From Haliclona indistincta (lineage: Eukaryota; Porifera; Demospongiae; Haplosclerida; Chalinidae), in the NCBI GenBank assembly GCA_964017065.1, contig OZ024783.1:7232391-7296390 (forward strand): 64,000 nucleotides of DNA. Reading direction: 5' to 3'. This document shows, piece by piece, positions 35,588-47,791 of this stretch. Made by a program: the position numbers and the translations under genes. The notes under the pieces were generated by a model. It was not told the DNA's origin, did no database searches, and was given only the letters and a program-made list of their open reading frames with translations. Numbering within the stretch: the stretch's first letter is position 1; every line of letters begins with the position of its first letter.

Positions 35588-35951
35588 TGCAGTCATTGGA
35601 GGTCATCATGATAGTGCTGTATGCAGTGTGTGCTTTGCTCGGTGTGTTAGTACTGGTCTTATTCGTCATCATTGCTACATATCTATGGCTCAAAAGAAGA
35701 AAGTCAAAACCTTTGAAAATACATGTATGCAAGATGTGATATTTATAATCAGTTGTAGAGTACATAAACCAGCTGTACAAGAAAGCAGTACTACTGTAGT
35801 TCAAGACATAGCTGGTCCATCTGATGGTCATGATCAGATCATAAATGAAGAGTACATAAAAGTGATTCCAGGAAGTGAATTCTTTCAGATGAATAAAAAT
35901 GTGGCGTATAAAGTGGTTGTTTCAAACTGCGCACAACAGGATGAAGAATAA
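35588..35951 (+). pseudogene. Tyrosine-tail membrane protein family, copy 1 (dead)
   Basis: The TM segment (SLEVIMIVLYAVCALLGVLV ... KRRKSKP) and the tail (NEEYIKVIPGS ... NKNVAYKVVVSNC) are both present. The signal peptide and ectodomain coding sequence are deleted: CAAGTCATGCAG joins directly to TCATTGGAG. The splice donor has changed from TTGTAAGT to TTGAAAAT, so the TM and tail lie in different frames without a usable junction. This is a non-functional copy at the 5' edge of the array. Confidence 0.8.
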
Positions 35952-36027
35952 TTATTATGATTATATTTGACTATAGCTATAGGCATTCTTATTCAATCCA
36001 CTAAAGCTAGATGCATAAAAACTCTCG

Positions 36028-36505
36028 CATTAGGGAGGCACGGTAGTGCCTCACTATGTAGGGATGAACGAGAAAACAAAATGGCGGCTACATACAATGT
36101 AATAGCGTTCAAACGCTGATATTTATGAATTTTAGACGTCCAAAGACACTTAGATCTGCTTTCTGGCAGTGCCCCATCTTACAGCAGCAAGGAGATTGCT
36201 CGAAATGGTCAATAAAGTGACGAACCTGGAAACATATACAGTGGCTGTACATAAGATCAATATTATTTTGTCACAGTCAAGTTGAATCCAACTCAATGCA
36301 CTTCGGTGTCAGTCAACGGCAACTAGCTGAATTAGTTATAGTCTGCCACAGCAGCCACTGATGTAGGAATCTATGGTCTGTTAGCAAGTCAATCGTGTTA
36401 CCATTCCATGGTAGTTCGTTGTTGGTTTACATTGTGGACCAGTCGCAAATTCATCATCCCTACATCCTTTTGATTTCTTTAGAAATCTTTTTATTTTCTT
36501 GTTTT
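36028..36505 (+). mobile_element. Family 3 element, internally deleted copy
   Basis: The tip GGGAGGCACGGTAGTGCCTC and body run to about 36235, then jump to one arm of the terminal inverted repeat (ATCTATGGTCTGTTAGCAAG, TTTACATTGTGGACCAGT, ending TTTTATTTTCTTG). It lies 3' of array copy 1. Confidence 0.7.
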
Positions 36506-37044
36506 AAAAATTGTGGTGAACCAGATATCCATATACTTGATGTGGAGTAAACATGTCTATAATTGTGGACTGTGGACAATGTTATGTTCTTAGTCTTTGT
36601 TAATTAAAATCATCATGGTATTCATTGATCAATATAATACTGCGCAAATATCATAATAAGATGTTCAGTTCTTACTTGATCTCATACTCTACTGAGATAT
36701 GCTACAGTTGAAGCATTGGCACTTACTAATTTTCAGCTGTAACTTTTAATTTTGTAGCTAGAGACTAACATTTATCATAATATCATGTGTATGGTGTGTT
36801 GCTTTGATCTGCCACAGGTTATTCAGTTCATATAAACACAAAATAGAAGTGCTCTACCCAAAATGTATTAATCTCAGACTTGTTAATGTCTTCACCACTG
36901 TAGGTGTTGTTTGCTGCAACAAAGCCCAACAAAAATTCAAAACTATAATTATGGGGACATAATTCTGCTTTCTATTGTAGTTGATTTCTCATTAATTGGC
37001 ATTGAGCAAAAGTTGATTCATAGTTAGTTAAGAGCTTTTCATCC

Positions 37045-37130
37045 AAGTGTCGCAATAAAGTCGATTTCACGTCCGTAGAAACTGCAGCGGGATACGCTAC
37101 ACGCACTTTTCTACAGATGTGAAATCGACT
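37045..37130. repeat. Small hairpin, AAGTCGATTTCAC/TGTGAAATCGACTT
   Basis: Inverted halves around GCAGCGGGATACGC form a stem of about 30 bp. The equivalent stretch of the next duplicated unit (39785-39865) has the same hairpin with compensating and non-compensating changes. Function unknown. Confidence 0.6.
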
Positions 37131-37440
37131 TGTTGCATACCCCGTGGTTACATGCAGGTACGTCGACGACGTAACTAGAAAATTAGAAGGGAGGAGGCGC
37201 GCGCGATTTTGGGAAATAACTAATTAATATTCATTAGATTTCTTAATTTTACAGCCTCGTAGCACGGTAGCATGCAGCGCACCATAGCATGGTGAATATA
37301 GCGCGTTCGCGTACTTAGCCTGGATGGAGTGAAGAGCAAGATAGAGACAGCTGTGTCAGGCAAAACAGCTGTGCTAGGCAAGGTATACACGTTAATAAAA
37401 GTTTGGTTGGGAAAAAGCGAGGAGGCAAAAAGCGAGGAGG

Positions 37441-38096
37441 CTTGTTTGTAGACCCGTAACCGCCGTACGGGTCTACAAACAAGTGAGGGCGGGGCTCGTA
37501 TGCACTGCATGCATGCATTCATGCATGCGTAGGCGACCTGATATGTACAGCATAACAATTATTTTTAGTTACAAGTTTAAAATAGTTAATAATAAAGAAA
37601 AGCCATCAACAACAGGAAAACTAAACCAATGGTGGAAACAAAGACGGCTCGGTACTTGCATGATATTGAACTGCACATTACTGAAAAAGAAAAATGGACA
37701 CAAACAAGAAAATTAAAAAGATTTCTATCGAAATCAATAGGATGTAGGGTTGTGAAATCTACCACTGGTCCACAATGTAAACTAACAAGGAACAAGCATG
37801 GAATAGTAACACGATTGACTTGCTAACAGACCATAGATCCCTACATCAGTGGCTGTACATAAGATCAATATTTTGTCACAAGCTGAATGCACACCTGGTG
37901 TCAGTCAACAGTAACTATAGCTGTAGTAGCTATAGTCAACCACAGCAGCCACTGATGTAGGGAACTATGGTCTGTTAGCAAGTCAATCGTGTTACTATTC
38001 CATGCTTGTTCCTTGTTAGTTTACATTGTGGACCAGTGGTAGATTTCACAACCCTACATCCTATTGATTTCGATAGAAATCTTTTTAATTTTCTTG
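37441..38096 (+). mobile_element. Family 3 element, truncated copy with intact terminal inverted repeat
   Basis: A palindrome CTTGTTTGTAGACCCGTA / TACGGGTCTACAAACAAG at 37441-37483 precedes the body (TGGTGGAAACAAAGACGGCT). The terminal inverted repeat follows (about 37705-38096), with arms of about 170 bp meeting around TATAGCTGTAGTAGCTATAG. Confidence 0.7.
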
Positions 38097-38303
38097 TACT
38101 TCATGTGATGGTACTAGGTGCTTGCTCTGTTTTACTAGTTGATCTCTGAGTAAACCACAGTAACAACTTCTATCAAGCAGAAAACTTGTACTGTGCCATA
38201 GCTCGCAAATTAAACTTGTGAGAGTTCTCCTAATTCCGATACATTCATTCCGATACATTTATTCACATGTACATTCATGTGTCATGTGTCTGGTGTTACA
38301 TTC

Positions 38304-38430
38304 ACTGTAACACCAGACAGTGACATTGTCATCGGTGATAACTTATAGAGTAGGGTTCTGATCATTGACTTCTTTGCTGTTCATTATATTCATGGCTCGA
38401 TAGCCAACATGTTGAAATTGGTGCTGTAAG
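38304..38430 (+). promoter_or_regulatory. Conserved upstream block, array copy 2
   Basis: Matches the copy 1 and copy 3 blocks (GACAGTGACATTGTC, GTTCTGATCATTGAC). It ends about 270 bp before the ATG of copy 2. Confidence 0.4.
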
Positions 38431-38697
38431 AAGAGCTAAAATCATCACACGCATACACATGACTGGTTAATTAAACAATTATTATGCATTGCCAAACAGA
38501 ACTGAAAATGAAACGTGACTTTACAATTTTTGTTTATAGGTCTGAATACATTAATATGCCAACAGTTTCAATCCATTCATGTAAAGTTAAAACTGGCCAA
38601 GCTTTGTTTACACAACTAAAGTGGTCACATGCCTATATATAATTGCAGCCTGAATGCATGACAGACTTCAAGTCACGCAGTCTTGCAAGTTTGTGAA

Positions 38698-39194
38698 ATG
38701 GAAGCTGTTGTATGCATGTGTTCAATTGCAGCCTTGGTTAGCAAAACTGTAGCTCAAAGTTATGATGGAAGTGGTCAAAGCGTTCCACCAACAAGGAGCA
38801 TCCCTAGTTTAACTTCCTTAGAGGTCATCATGATAGCGCTGTATGCAGTGTGTGCTTTGGTCATTGTGGTAGTACTGGTCTTATTCATCATTGCTACATA
38901 TCTATGGTTTAAAAGAAGAAAGTCAAAACCATTGTAAGTATATGCAAGATTTATACGCATCTGTTTCAATGATTTATTAGTTGTAGAGCACATAAACCGA
39001 CTGTACAAGAAAGCAGTGCTACTGTAGTTCAAGACAGAGCTGGTCCTTCTGATGGTCATGATCAGATAATAAACGAGGAGTACATAAAAGTGATTCCAGG
39101 AAGTGACCACCTTCAGATGAATAAAAATGTGGCATATAAAGTGGTTGACTCAAACTGCACACAACAGGATGAAGAATATTATGATTATATTTGA
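38698..39194 (+). CDS. Small type I membrane protein with paired tyrosine motifs, copy 2
   Basis: Exon 1 (38698-38933) and exon 2 (38987-39194) join in frame to 147 residues. Signal peptide MEAVVCMCSIAALVSKTVAQ; ectodomain of about 25 residues rich in Ser, Gly and Pro; TM segment EVIMIALYAVCALVIVVVLV and on to TYLW; stop-transfer KRRKSKP. The cytoplasmic tail of about 70 residues has NEEYIKVIPGS and NKNVAYKVV, so two YxxV motifs 14 residues apart, and a terminal EEYYDYI. No family is recognised. The signal peptide start is chosen because an upstream ATG is out of frame and the same Met is conserved in copy 3. It is likely a plasma-membrane protein. Confidence 0.75.
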
Positions 39195-39239
39195 CTATAG
39201 CTAGGCATTTTTATTCAATCCACAAAAGCTACACACATG

Positions 39240-40186
39240 CCATATAAAAATTGTGGTGAACCAGATATCCATATACTTGATGTGGAGTAAACATGTATAT
39301 TGTGGACTGTTATGTTCATAGTCTTTGTTCGTTACAATCATCATGTATTCATTGATCATTATAATGCTGCGCAAATATCATAATATTAAGATGTTCAGTT
39401 CTTACTTGATCTCATACTCTACTGAGATATGCTACACTTGAAGCATTGGCACTTACTAATTTTCAGCTGTAACTTATAATTTTGTAGCTAGAGACTAAAA
39501 TTTATCATAATATCATGTGTATGGTGTGTTGCTTTGATCTGCCACAGGTTATTCAGTTCATATACACACAAAATAGAAGTGCTCTGCCCGAAATGTATTA
39601 AGCTCAGACTTGTTAATGTCTTCATCACTGTTGGTGTTGTTTGCTGCAACAAAGCCCTACAAAAAAATTAATTCAAAATTATAATAATGGAGACATAATT
39701 ATGCTTTCTATTGTAGTTGATTACTCATTAATTGGCATTGAGCAAAAGTTGATTCATAGTTAAGAGCTTTTCATTCAAGTATCGCAATAAAGTCGATTTC
39801 ACATGCGTAGAAAACTGCAGCAGGATACGCAACACGCAGTTTTCTACAGATTTGAAATCGATTTGTTGTGTATCCCATGGTTACGTGTAAAACTATAGTA
39901 ATCTAAAGTATGCCCAGAGATTATTAATTAATATCACTGTCTTAACATTTGATACTTTCAGTGGACCACACTGATCTGTTGCAGACTCGCCATTCTCTCA
40001 ACAAGCACTGCTTTATAGTCTAACACTACATACTTCATGTGATGGTACTGGTGCATGCTTGCAGGTACTCCTATGTTTTCTAGTTGATCTCTCACAGCAA
40101 CAACCTCTATCAAGCAGAAAACTTGTACTGTGCCATAGCTTGCAAATTAAACTTGTGAGAGTTCTCCTAATTCCGATACATTCATG
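39240..40186 (+). repeat. Duplicated intergenic unit between array copies 2 and 3
   Basis: From AATTGTGGTGAACCAGATAT onward this repeats 36506-37130 and then the upstream flanks of copies 1 and 2, without the family 3 insertion. The array therefore grew by duplication of roughly 1.9-kb units, and element insertions came later. No gene lies in it. Confidence 0.7.
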
Positions 40187-40322
40187 TAACACCAGACAGT
40201 GACATTGTCATTGGTGATAATTTATAGAGTAGAATTCTGATCATTGACGTCTTTTGCTGTTCACCATATTCATGGCTTGATTCTTATCTTAGCCAACATG
40301 TTGAAATTGTTGCTGTAAGAAA
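40187..40322 (+). promoter_or_regulatory. Conserved upstream block, array copy 3
   Basis: Third instance of the AGTGACATTGTCATTGGTGA / TCTGATCATTGACG block, about 280 bp before the copy 3 ATG. Confidence 0.4.
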
Positions 40323-40602
40323 TGCATATAATCATCGCATGCATACACATGACAGGTTAAACAATTATTATGCATTGCCAAACAGGACTTTACAATTTTT
40401 GTTTACAGGTCTGAATACATACAATGCTTATATACTTATGTCAACAGAGTCAATCCATACATGTACTTGTGAAATTAAAAACTGGACAGCTTTGTTTTCA
40501 CAGCTTACTTGCCATTTGGTCTGATCATCTCATACATGGATATGTGTGGCTATATAATTGCAGCCTGAATGCGTGACAGACTTCAAGTCATGTGTTTGTG
40601 AA

Positions 40603-41118
40603 ATGGAATCTGTTGTATGCATGTGTTCATTTGCAGTCTTGGTTAGCAAAACTGTTGCTCTAAGTGATGATGGAAGTGGGGAAAGTGTTCTACCAACAAG
40701 GAGCATCCCTAGTTTAACTTCCTTGGAGGACATCATAATAGTGCTGTATGCAGTGTGTGCTTTGCTCGGTGTGGTAGTACTGGTCTTATTCATCATTGCA
40801 ACATATCTATGGTTCAAAAGAAGAAAGTCAAAACCTTTGTAAGTATATGCAAGATATGATACGTATCTATTTCACTGATTTATCAGTTGTAGAGCACATA
40901 AACCGACTGTACAAGAAACCAGTACTACTGTAGTTCAAGACAGACCTGGTCCATCTGATGGTCTCGATCAGATAACAAATGAGGAGTACCTGCAAGTGGT
41001 TCCAGGAAGTGAACTCTTTCAGATGAATGAAAACGTAGCGTATAAAGTGGTTGACTCAAACTGCCCACAACAGCACAAAGAATATGATTATGTTATTAAT
41101 TTTGTGGCGAGAGACTAA
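40603..41118 (+). CDS. Small type I membrane protein with paired tyrosine motifs, copy 3
   Basis: Exons 40603-40838 and 40893-41118 join in frame to 153 residues. Signal peptide MESVVCMCSFAVLVSKTVAL, short ectodomain, TM segment DIIIVLYAVCALLGVVVLVL to TYLW, then KRRKSKP. The tail carries NEEYLQVVPGS and NENVAYKVVDSN, then a different C-terminus (EYDYVINFVARD) because the reading frame passes the position of copy 2's stop. No charged residue is seen in the TM core. It sits about 550 bp upstream of the SLC37 gene on the same strand. Confidence 0.75.
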
Positions 41119-41666
41119 TATTAGCTTGTGCATCTTGTGTTGCTTTGATCTGCCACAAGTTATTCAGTTCATACATATGAAATAGCAGTGTTCTACCTCC
41201 AGTTTTTGACCACTGTCTTTTTAGTGTCCTTGACACTATATGTAGCCTATAGGTGTTATGTTTACTGCAACAAAGTCTACAACAATACAACTTTTATACA
41301 AAATTATATTTATGAAAACTGTTACTGAAAAACTGTGGCTCATAAATAATATTTATTCATAGCATTGAATAAATTGATTCATTTATTATGCATGTGGGAG
41401 GGGCTCAGTTTGGTGCTGTACAGTCAAGTGCGTGTTATATATTCAGAGCGTAGATAACACTGCTACAACCAGGTTTTCGACTGATCATGTAGCAAGCCTA
41501 AGCAAGGAAACTACAATGGGAATCATCTCGCGGCCTTCGCCACTCAAGACATGCTTAGCACGTGTTCTCTACCTTATTGAGAAAGGGCGGGGCAGCCACG
41601 CTAGTGAATATATAAACCGATATAAACCCCAGAAATACGAAGTACGTTTATAGACTGACTTCAGTC

Positions 41667-44600
41667 ATGGAGCATACAGAGGAGACGCGCAAGATCGACA
41701 AAGGATCGGTTCCTATAGGTGCCTTGCTCCTCGAGTATCTCGGTGTATTCAAGTTTCATACGAGAAAATGGTTAGTTATTCTGTACTTTGGTTTAGAAGT
41801 CTTCTGCAGTAGCTAGCTGGTTTATTAAGCATTTTTCTTTCTTTCTCTCTGCATAGTTACCAGTTGTACGTTCTGGTGCTCACTTTTCTCGTCTACACCT
41901 CGTACCACATGTCCAGGAAACCATTCAGTGTTGTTGCTGTAAGTTATCCTGTTGCATGAGCACTATAGCTGCACCTTTAAAGTATTGTTTTTGTTGTACT
42001 GTATCTTTTTTCTGCAAAGCATGCAGGCACTAGTCTGCTGAATTTTTTCTGCAACTACAATGTAGGCAAATGCACTCCGGCACGATTTGCATGGACTCCA
42101 CTCACGCACTGGTGTTGCACAAATGAGCTTGTTTTGATGTCACCAATTTTTAACTGCCACAGACTGCTTTATGTGTTACTTGTGCTGAAAAAATCCTGCA
42201 GTCTACGTAGCTGAACCACATGATGCATGCATGCAGCTATGAATCTATCAACCAATTGCAATTTTTGGGTGTGTGTTTGTGTAGATATTTATGTGTAAAA
42301 GCATTTTTTTCTGCAACATACTTGCTCTACTGTAAAAAATTCAACTTTGTCAAGGGATAAGTATTTTATGAAGCTTTTTGAATAGGAAAACAGTGAGCAG
42401 CCATGTTTTGATGGCACACATGCATACGTACAACTGATTGACAAACCCATGCACAAGCCCCGTTGACACAGGGCAATCAGCTTATAAAAAAGTGGTGTGC
42501 CTCTTACTGTACTATTTTATACAGCAAGAAAAATTGTACAGCACATGTACACAATGTTCTCATTTGTCTGCATAGAATAAATTGTTTGTTTTTTTAACAG
42601 AAAGTCCTGGCTCCTGGCTGCAAGGCAAAAAACAGTACTGAAAACCAATGTGCCGGAAATTCATCAAAAAATGTTACTGAAGGCTGGGCTCCATTCAGTT
42701 AGTGTGTGTGTGAGTGTGTGCGCCCATGCGCGCTTGCATGTATATCAGTAGACTATAGTTTACTCTGGGTCAGTACAGGGGTGACTACGATTATGACAAG
42801 ACTTGTACACTTGCTCATTTTTATCTTATCTATTTTACTCTTTCAGTAGTGATGTAATTATAATGTGTACACTGTTAAAATAATTGTGCATGTGTCACGC
42901 ACATGCTATTCATTTATAGACAAGAGTTGTGTGTCACGAATTTATACAGTAGAAAGCATTAGGGCTATAATAATTATGTTAACGATATTCAGTGTTGTGT
43001 AATGATATTCAGACATTGGACTATCAGATAGTATCTCTTCGACAATTTTTGTAACTTGATAAACTAACCAGCAAACACACAAAATTATCGCACAATCATA
43101 TAGTCTCGGTTATCAGTTGTAGTATCACGTCATGTGCTGCTTGAGACATTGTTGCAGCAGCAGTTATGTATGATAGTCATGCCGCAATAGCGACTTTTGT
43201 ACTTCATCAGTTATGGGTTACAGCATATTGGAATTCATGCCATGATTGTTAACAAGATATAGTTGTGAATATAATTACATGCACATCATAATTATCAGTT
43301 TGCATGTCTGTACAAATTTCAGGCCCTATGCTCACAGGGATTCAACTAAACGAGTACTTGTATGAACTATGTTGAACAATTTACTGTAGAGTATAGAAAA
43401 TTTGCAAATGGATTACACATCAGTGAAATACACCTATAGATTGTATACTATAGTTAGTTTTGCTCAAGTTTCATATTGTACATCATCGGTATACATGTAC
43501 ATCATCGGTGTACATGTACGTCATTTGAAGTGCTTTGCAGATGATGAGGATTGTAAGACACTGATCGGAGCCGTGGACTATGCGTGGTTGTTCACTTATG
43601 CTGTGTTCCTAGTAGGAAGGTAATACATTGATTTGTGTCTGTGTTGCCAATACATTACTAACACTCAATATGCAGTGGTATAATTGCAGACCGTATTCCT
43701 TTGCGATATTTTCTTACTGCTGGTATGGTCGGTAAGTGTGTTACTGTTATCTGAAAAAAAAGAATTATTGAACTCTCACAGGTAGTGGAATATTTGTTGG
43801 ACTATTGGGTGTAGCTTACTTCGCAAATATTCACACACTAGAACACTTCATCATTGTACAAATAGGTGTTGGTATATTTGAGGTAAAATTGCTGCTAGTG
43901 TTGTTTCACTAGCTACTTATTAATATTTTTGTCGATGTAGTCCACCGGGTGGCCAGGAACAGTTGCTGTCATGGGTAACTGGTTTGGAAAGAAGAACAGA
44001 GGCCTTGTGTTGGGTATATGGAACGCTCACACATCAGTTGGGAACATACTGGGCACTATTGTACCAGCTCAATTTGCACAGAATCCTCAATCACCTTGGT
44101 AAGCCTGTGATCAAGCAACATTTATTATAATATGCATGCACGTAAAGTTGTGCAAATTATGCCTAAAGCCTAGTTCACAATGCATCACATTGTAATTATA
44201 CATGTATATAGACTATATTTATGAGGTTCTGAAACACATCGAGCTAATGTTATTATTCATTAGTTATATGATGCAATAGTCGTGATGGTGGTCAAGCATC
44301 GTGACTACTCACGATGAATGAATACCTTTTCTGGTAATCTGTTACAGGGGATGGGCATTTTTTGTTCCAGCATTTGTGATGATATTCATGGGAGCAGTAG
44401 TCTTTCTATTTTTAGTAACGGGTAAGTAGAGGAGAACCATGGTAAATTACAGTTCAAGTTTTCGTATTTTTTTCTTTCAGATCCCACTCATGTTGGACTC
44501 AAGCCACCAAAGCACCACTTAGATAAAGTACACGACTGTATATAATGTGTTATATCAGGAGCTTATCATTCCAAGGAGCGTACAACCATAGAACTTCGAC

Positions 44601-47516
44601 TATAAATAAATAATCTGCTATTTTGTGCAAGAATTATACAGCCAAGCCGGCTCATAAACAGTGTATGCTTACGCATGGCTGTACGACTTGTACAAAAACA
44701 GCCTAACAGTAGTAAGCTAGGAATGCACATTCAATCAGAAAAATATTTTGTAATACTACCATGACTTTGGTGTTCGAAAATGTATGCTCTTTAGAATGTT
44801 AAGCTCCAGCTTGTTGTGCGTGCGTGTAAAGGAACATTTGGTATCACTTTCTTGAATGTTTGCTAGTCTCTTACACATGACTATTCTTGTATTTACAGGC
44901 ACAAAGTGATCTTTCCAAACCCATCAATAAACAGAGATCAGCTGCAGATAGGTATCATGCAGATGAAAGGACTTCACTATTGAGGGCAGAAGAAAAAGAA
45001 AAGGAGGCTGAGGATGACAAGGACAAGTTAGAGTATAGTATTAATTCTAACAGTATAAACGATGGAGATAGTGATGATCAGACGGTGAATAGACACCACA
45101 GAATGATGGTCACAGAAAAATTTTGTTTTTACTCTAGGCAAACAGGAAGAAAGCTGTTAGTTTGTGGACAGCAATAAAAGTTCCAGTAAGGCACACACAC
45201 ATACACACACACACACATACACACAAACACAGAGAAACCTCACACAGATTAAAGGAGGAAGAGAAAAAGTGTGAGAGCTATTGTGTTTGCAATCACTACA
45301 GGGTGTTCTTGAGTACTCCATGGCTCTTTTCTTTGCCAAGTTGGTCTCCTATACCTTTCTCTTCTGGCTACCATACTACATTGCTAGCACTCGTGAGTGT
45401 AATAATGCATAATTATGAGTGTGAGAAAAACCCTGTAGTGCTTACTCATAATTGGTAACAATACCTCATTATTTATAGAGGCCTTGGTAGCTAGGTGATG
45501 ACATCATAGAATGTTATAGCAAGACCTGGTGTTTGAGTCTAACAAATAATTTTAATTTGCTGAACTTGAATTTTGTTCTGTTGCAATTTCAGATATTGGT
45601 GGTACATGCTTGAGTAACGATCAATCTGCTGCTCTTGCTACACTGTTTGATGTTGGTGGAATAGCAGGTCAGTAGATTTTATCATTCACGTGTACACTAT
45701 TTGATTATGCTGTTAATAATGACTATTATGGTATAGTGGAATTGCTTTAGACAGCACAATTTTCTCAATTTGTGTTTGACTTCAACAGCAATGATGGTAT
45801 AGATGCGTTTTTGCTCTCTGCCGCCACACAGGAAGCATTTCTACTGGATTAATATCTGACTTGTTGGGAGCTCGTGCCATCTCTTGTGTGTTGATGTTGT
45901 ACCTGGCTGTACCAACTGTGAGTATGAGCGACAGAAGGTATCTCGATGGCAGTAATGTTGTGTATACTTTTGCAGCTGTTCCTGTACCGTTATGTTGGAC
46001 TGTACAGTTATGCATTATCAGCAGGTATAACTGTCTCTCTCCTTTCCTTCAGTAGTACGGGCACAAACTCCACCAAATTTGTCCAGTGCCCCGCATATTA
46101 ACACTGTAGTTTTAGAAAAATACGGACTTGGTCCTTGCTGTCATAGTTTATGAGCTGACAAACAAGCTGTAGCATGCAAGTTTGCGTATATGAATGCACA
46201 GACTAGCTTCGGCAATTAACCTAACCATCCTAAGCAACTGTCATAAGGCTACGTAGATTGACTATAGGCTACTGGTTATGTGTATAATTATGTCTCTTTC
46301 TTCAGTGTTTATCCTACTTTGTGGTTTGTTCATCAATGGGCCTTATGCTCTTATTACAACCGCCATTTCCAATGATCTGGTATGCATTTTTAATCTTGCA
46401 AAAGTGCACGTGATTGTAATGTCTCCATAATTTTCACTTCAGGGCACACACAAGGTATTGAAAGAAAACCAGAAGGCAAAAGCTACAGTTGGGGGAATTA
46501 TTGATGCCACAGGATCAATAGGTTCATACGCATGTACTTTGTCAGAATGAGACAGGCTATGCTTCTCTATTTCATTGAGCACGTTGCACACATAAACAGC
46601 CCAGACTACCATACAGCAGGAGACTTTGTGGAAGAAAATTTTCACAAAATGCAGATTGCCTATAAAATTTTTTTTCGTGAATGTCTTATTTTTATAGCCG
46701 GAACAACCAAATTGGCATTTTTATTATTTGCAAAGATGTATGTTCACATACATGACTGCTATACAGTGCATGTGCAAATGCACTAGAAGTTTGTCATTGC
46801 CCTATTTTACCAGTTCTCAAAAATAACAGGGGCCCGTAACGAGAAGGCGTATCTAACGCTCAATTATTTGGTAGTACAGTGTCTAAAGTTGGTTATTCAG
46901 GCCCATTGAGCATTGGACGCTCCTTCTCATTATGGGCTCCTGAGATTAAATAATTATTGTAGCATAAAATTAAATGATGTATCTCATTGCAATAGGAGCT
47001 GCCTTTGGTCCATTGTTAACTGGAGTTATATCTCAAAACTTTGTGAGTGCTGAGTAGTGATGTGAAGTCAGTCCATTAATTTTTTCCACACATTAGGGAT
47101 GGAGTAATGTTTTCTATTTCCTGATGGGCTCATGTTTCTTGTCTTCTCTGGTAAGTGAACACATACACATTAATATGAGGCAACAGTGTTTTACAGTACC
47201 ATTATTTTGAATTTTCCGCTGTTATTTTGTCCAAGCTATTACATTTGCCCAAAAGGCTTTTTTATATGAATGAATTCTCTGTAATAATTATTTTGTTTAT
47301 AATATTTTGCTGCTAGTAGTAGATCTGACAGCTTAATTTATTAGCCATGCATAATTATAACTATCGTAAAATGTTGTCTTTTAGATGTTGACTCGAGTGT
47401 TGTTCAATGAAATTAGAGACTTCTACAAAAGAAGGAGGTATAAATATTACCACTATCAAACACATGCACAGTACTATAATTTTACATTCATACTGGTCAG
47501 TCCAGTGTGTAAATGA
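41667..47516 (+). CDS. SLC37-type sugar-phosphate/phosphate exchanger (20 exons)
   Basis: Exons: 41667-41770, 41857-41938, 42601-42697, 43541-43619, 43676-43731, 43782-43882, 43941-44098, 44348-44421, 44481-44527, 44899-45084, 45138-45185, 45302-45392, 45593-45667, 45832-45917, 45976-46024, 46306-46379, 46443-46521, 46996-47042, 47097-47150, 47385-47516. The sum is 1719 nt, exactly 573 codons. MFS fold with the SLC37 signature YTSYHMSRKPFSVV after TM1, VDYAWLFTYAV, WPGTVAVMGNWFGKKNRG, DPTHVGLKPPK, GVLEYSMALFFAKLVSYTF, LFDVGGIAGSISTG and NGPYALITTAIS. A luminal loop (exon 3) carries NST, NSS and NVT sequons. Exon 10 is the long acidic cytosolic loop between the two halves. Family members exchange glucose-6-phosphate for phosphate in the ER membrane. 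Which SLC37 member this is cannot be told. The last exon may alternatively splice at 47422. Confidence 0.9.
45189..45238 (+). repeat. (CA)n microsatellite in an SLC37 intron
   Basis: A (CA)n/(CACATA) tract begins a few bases after the exon 11 donor. Reading frames across it are artefacts. Confidence 0.85.
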
Positions 47517-47791
47517 TAACTGAAAATTGTACTTAACTGTGACAAAAGCAACTCTAGTTTATGGGATTCCATTTTGAACTTTTTTAACCAGCACTGCAAC
47601 GCTATGAACACTGCATTGTTCTAGATCAACACTGTGCTATACCAAGCCGCAGTGTTGGCTAACTCAGACTATAGCTGCTATGTGCAGCTACAAAGCGTGT
47701 TGCTTTTACCTATATATGCTCACTCATGAGTTGAGACTTTTGTGGCCTGATTGTTGACATTCCAGATGCTCTAATGTTCTATTCACAAGTT

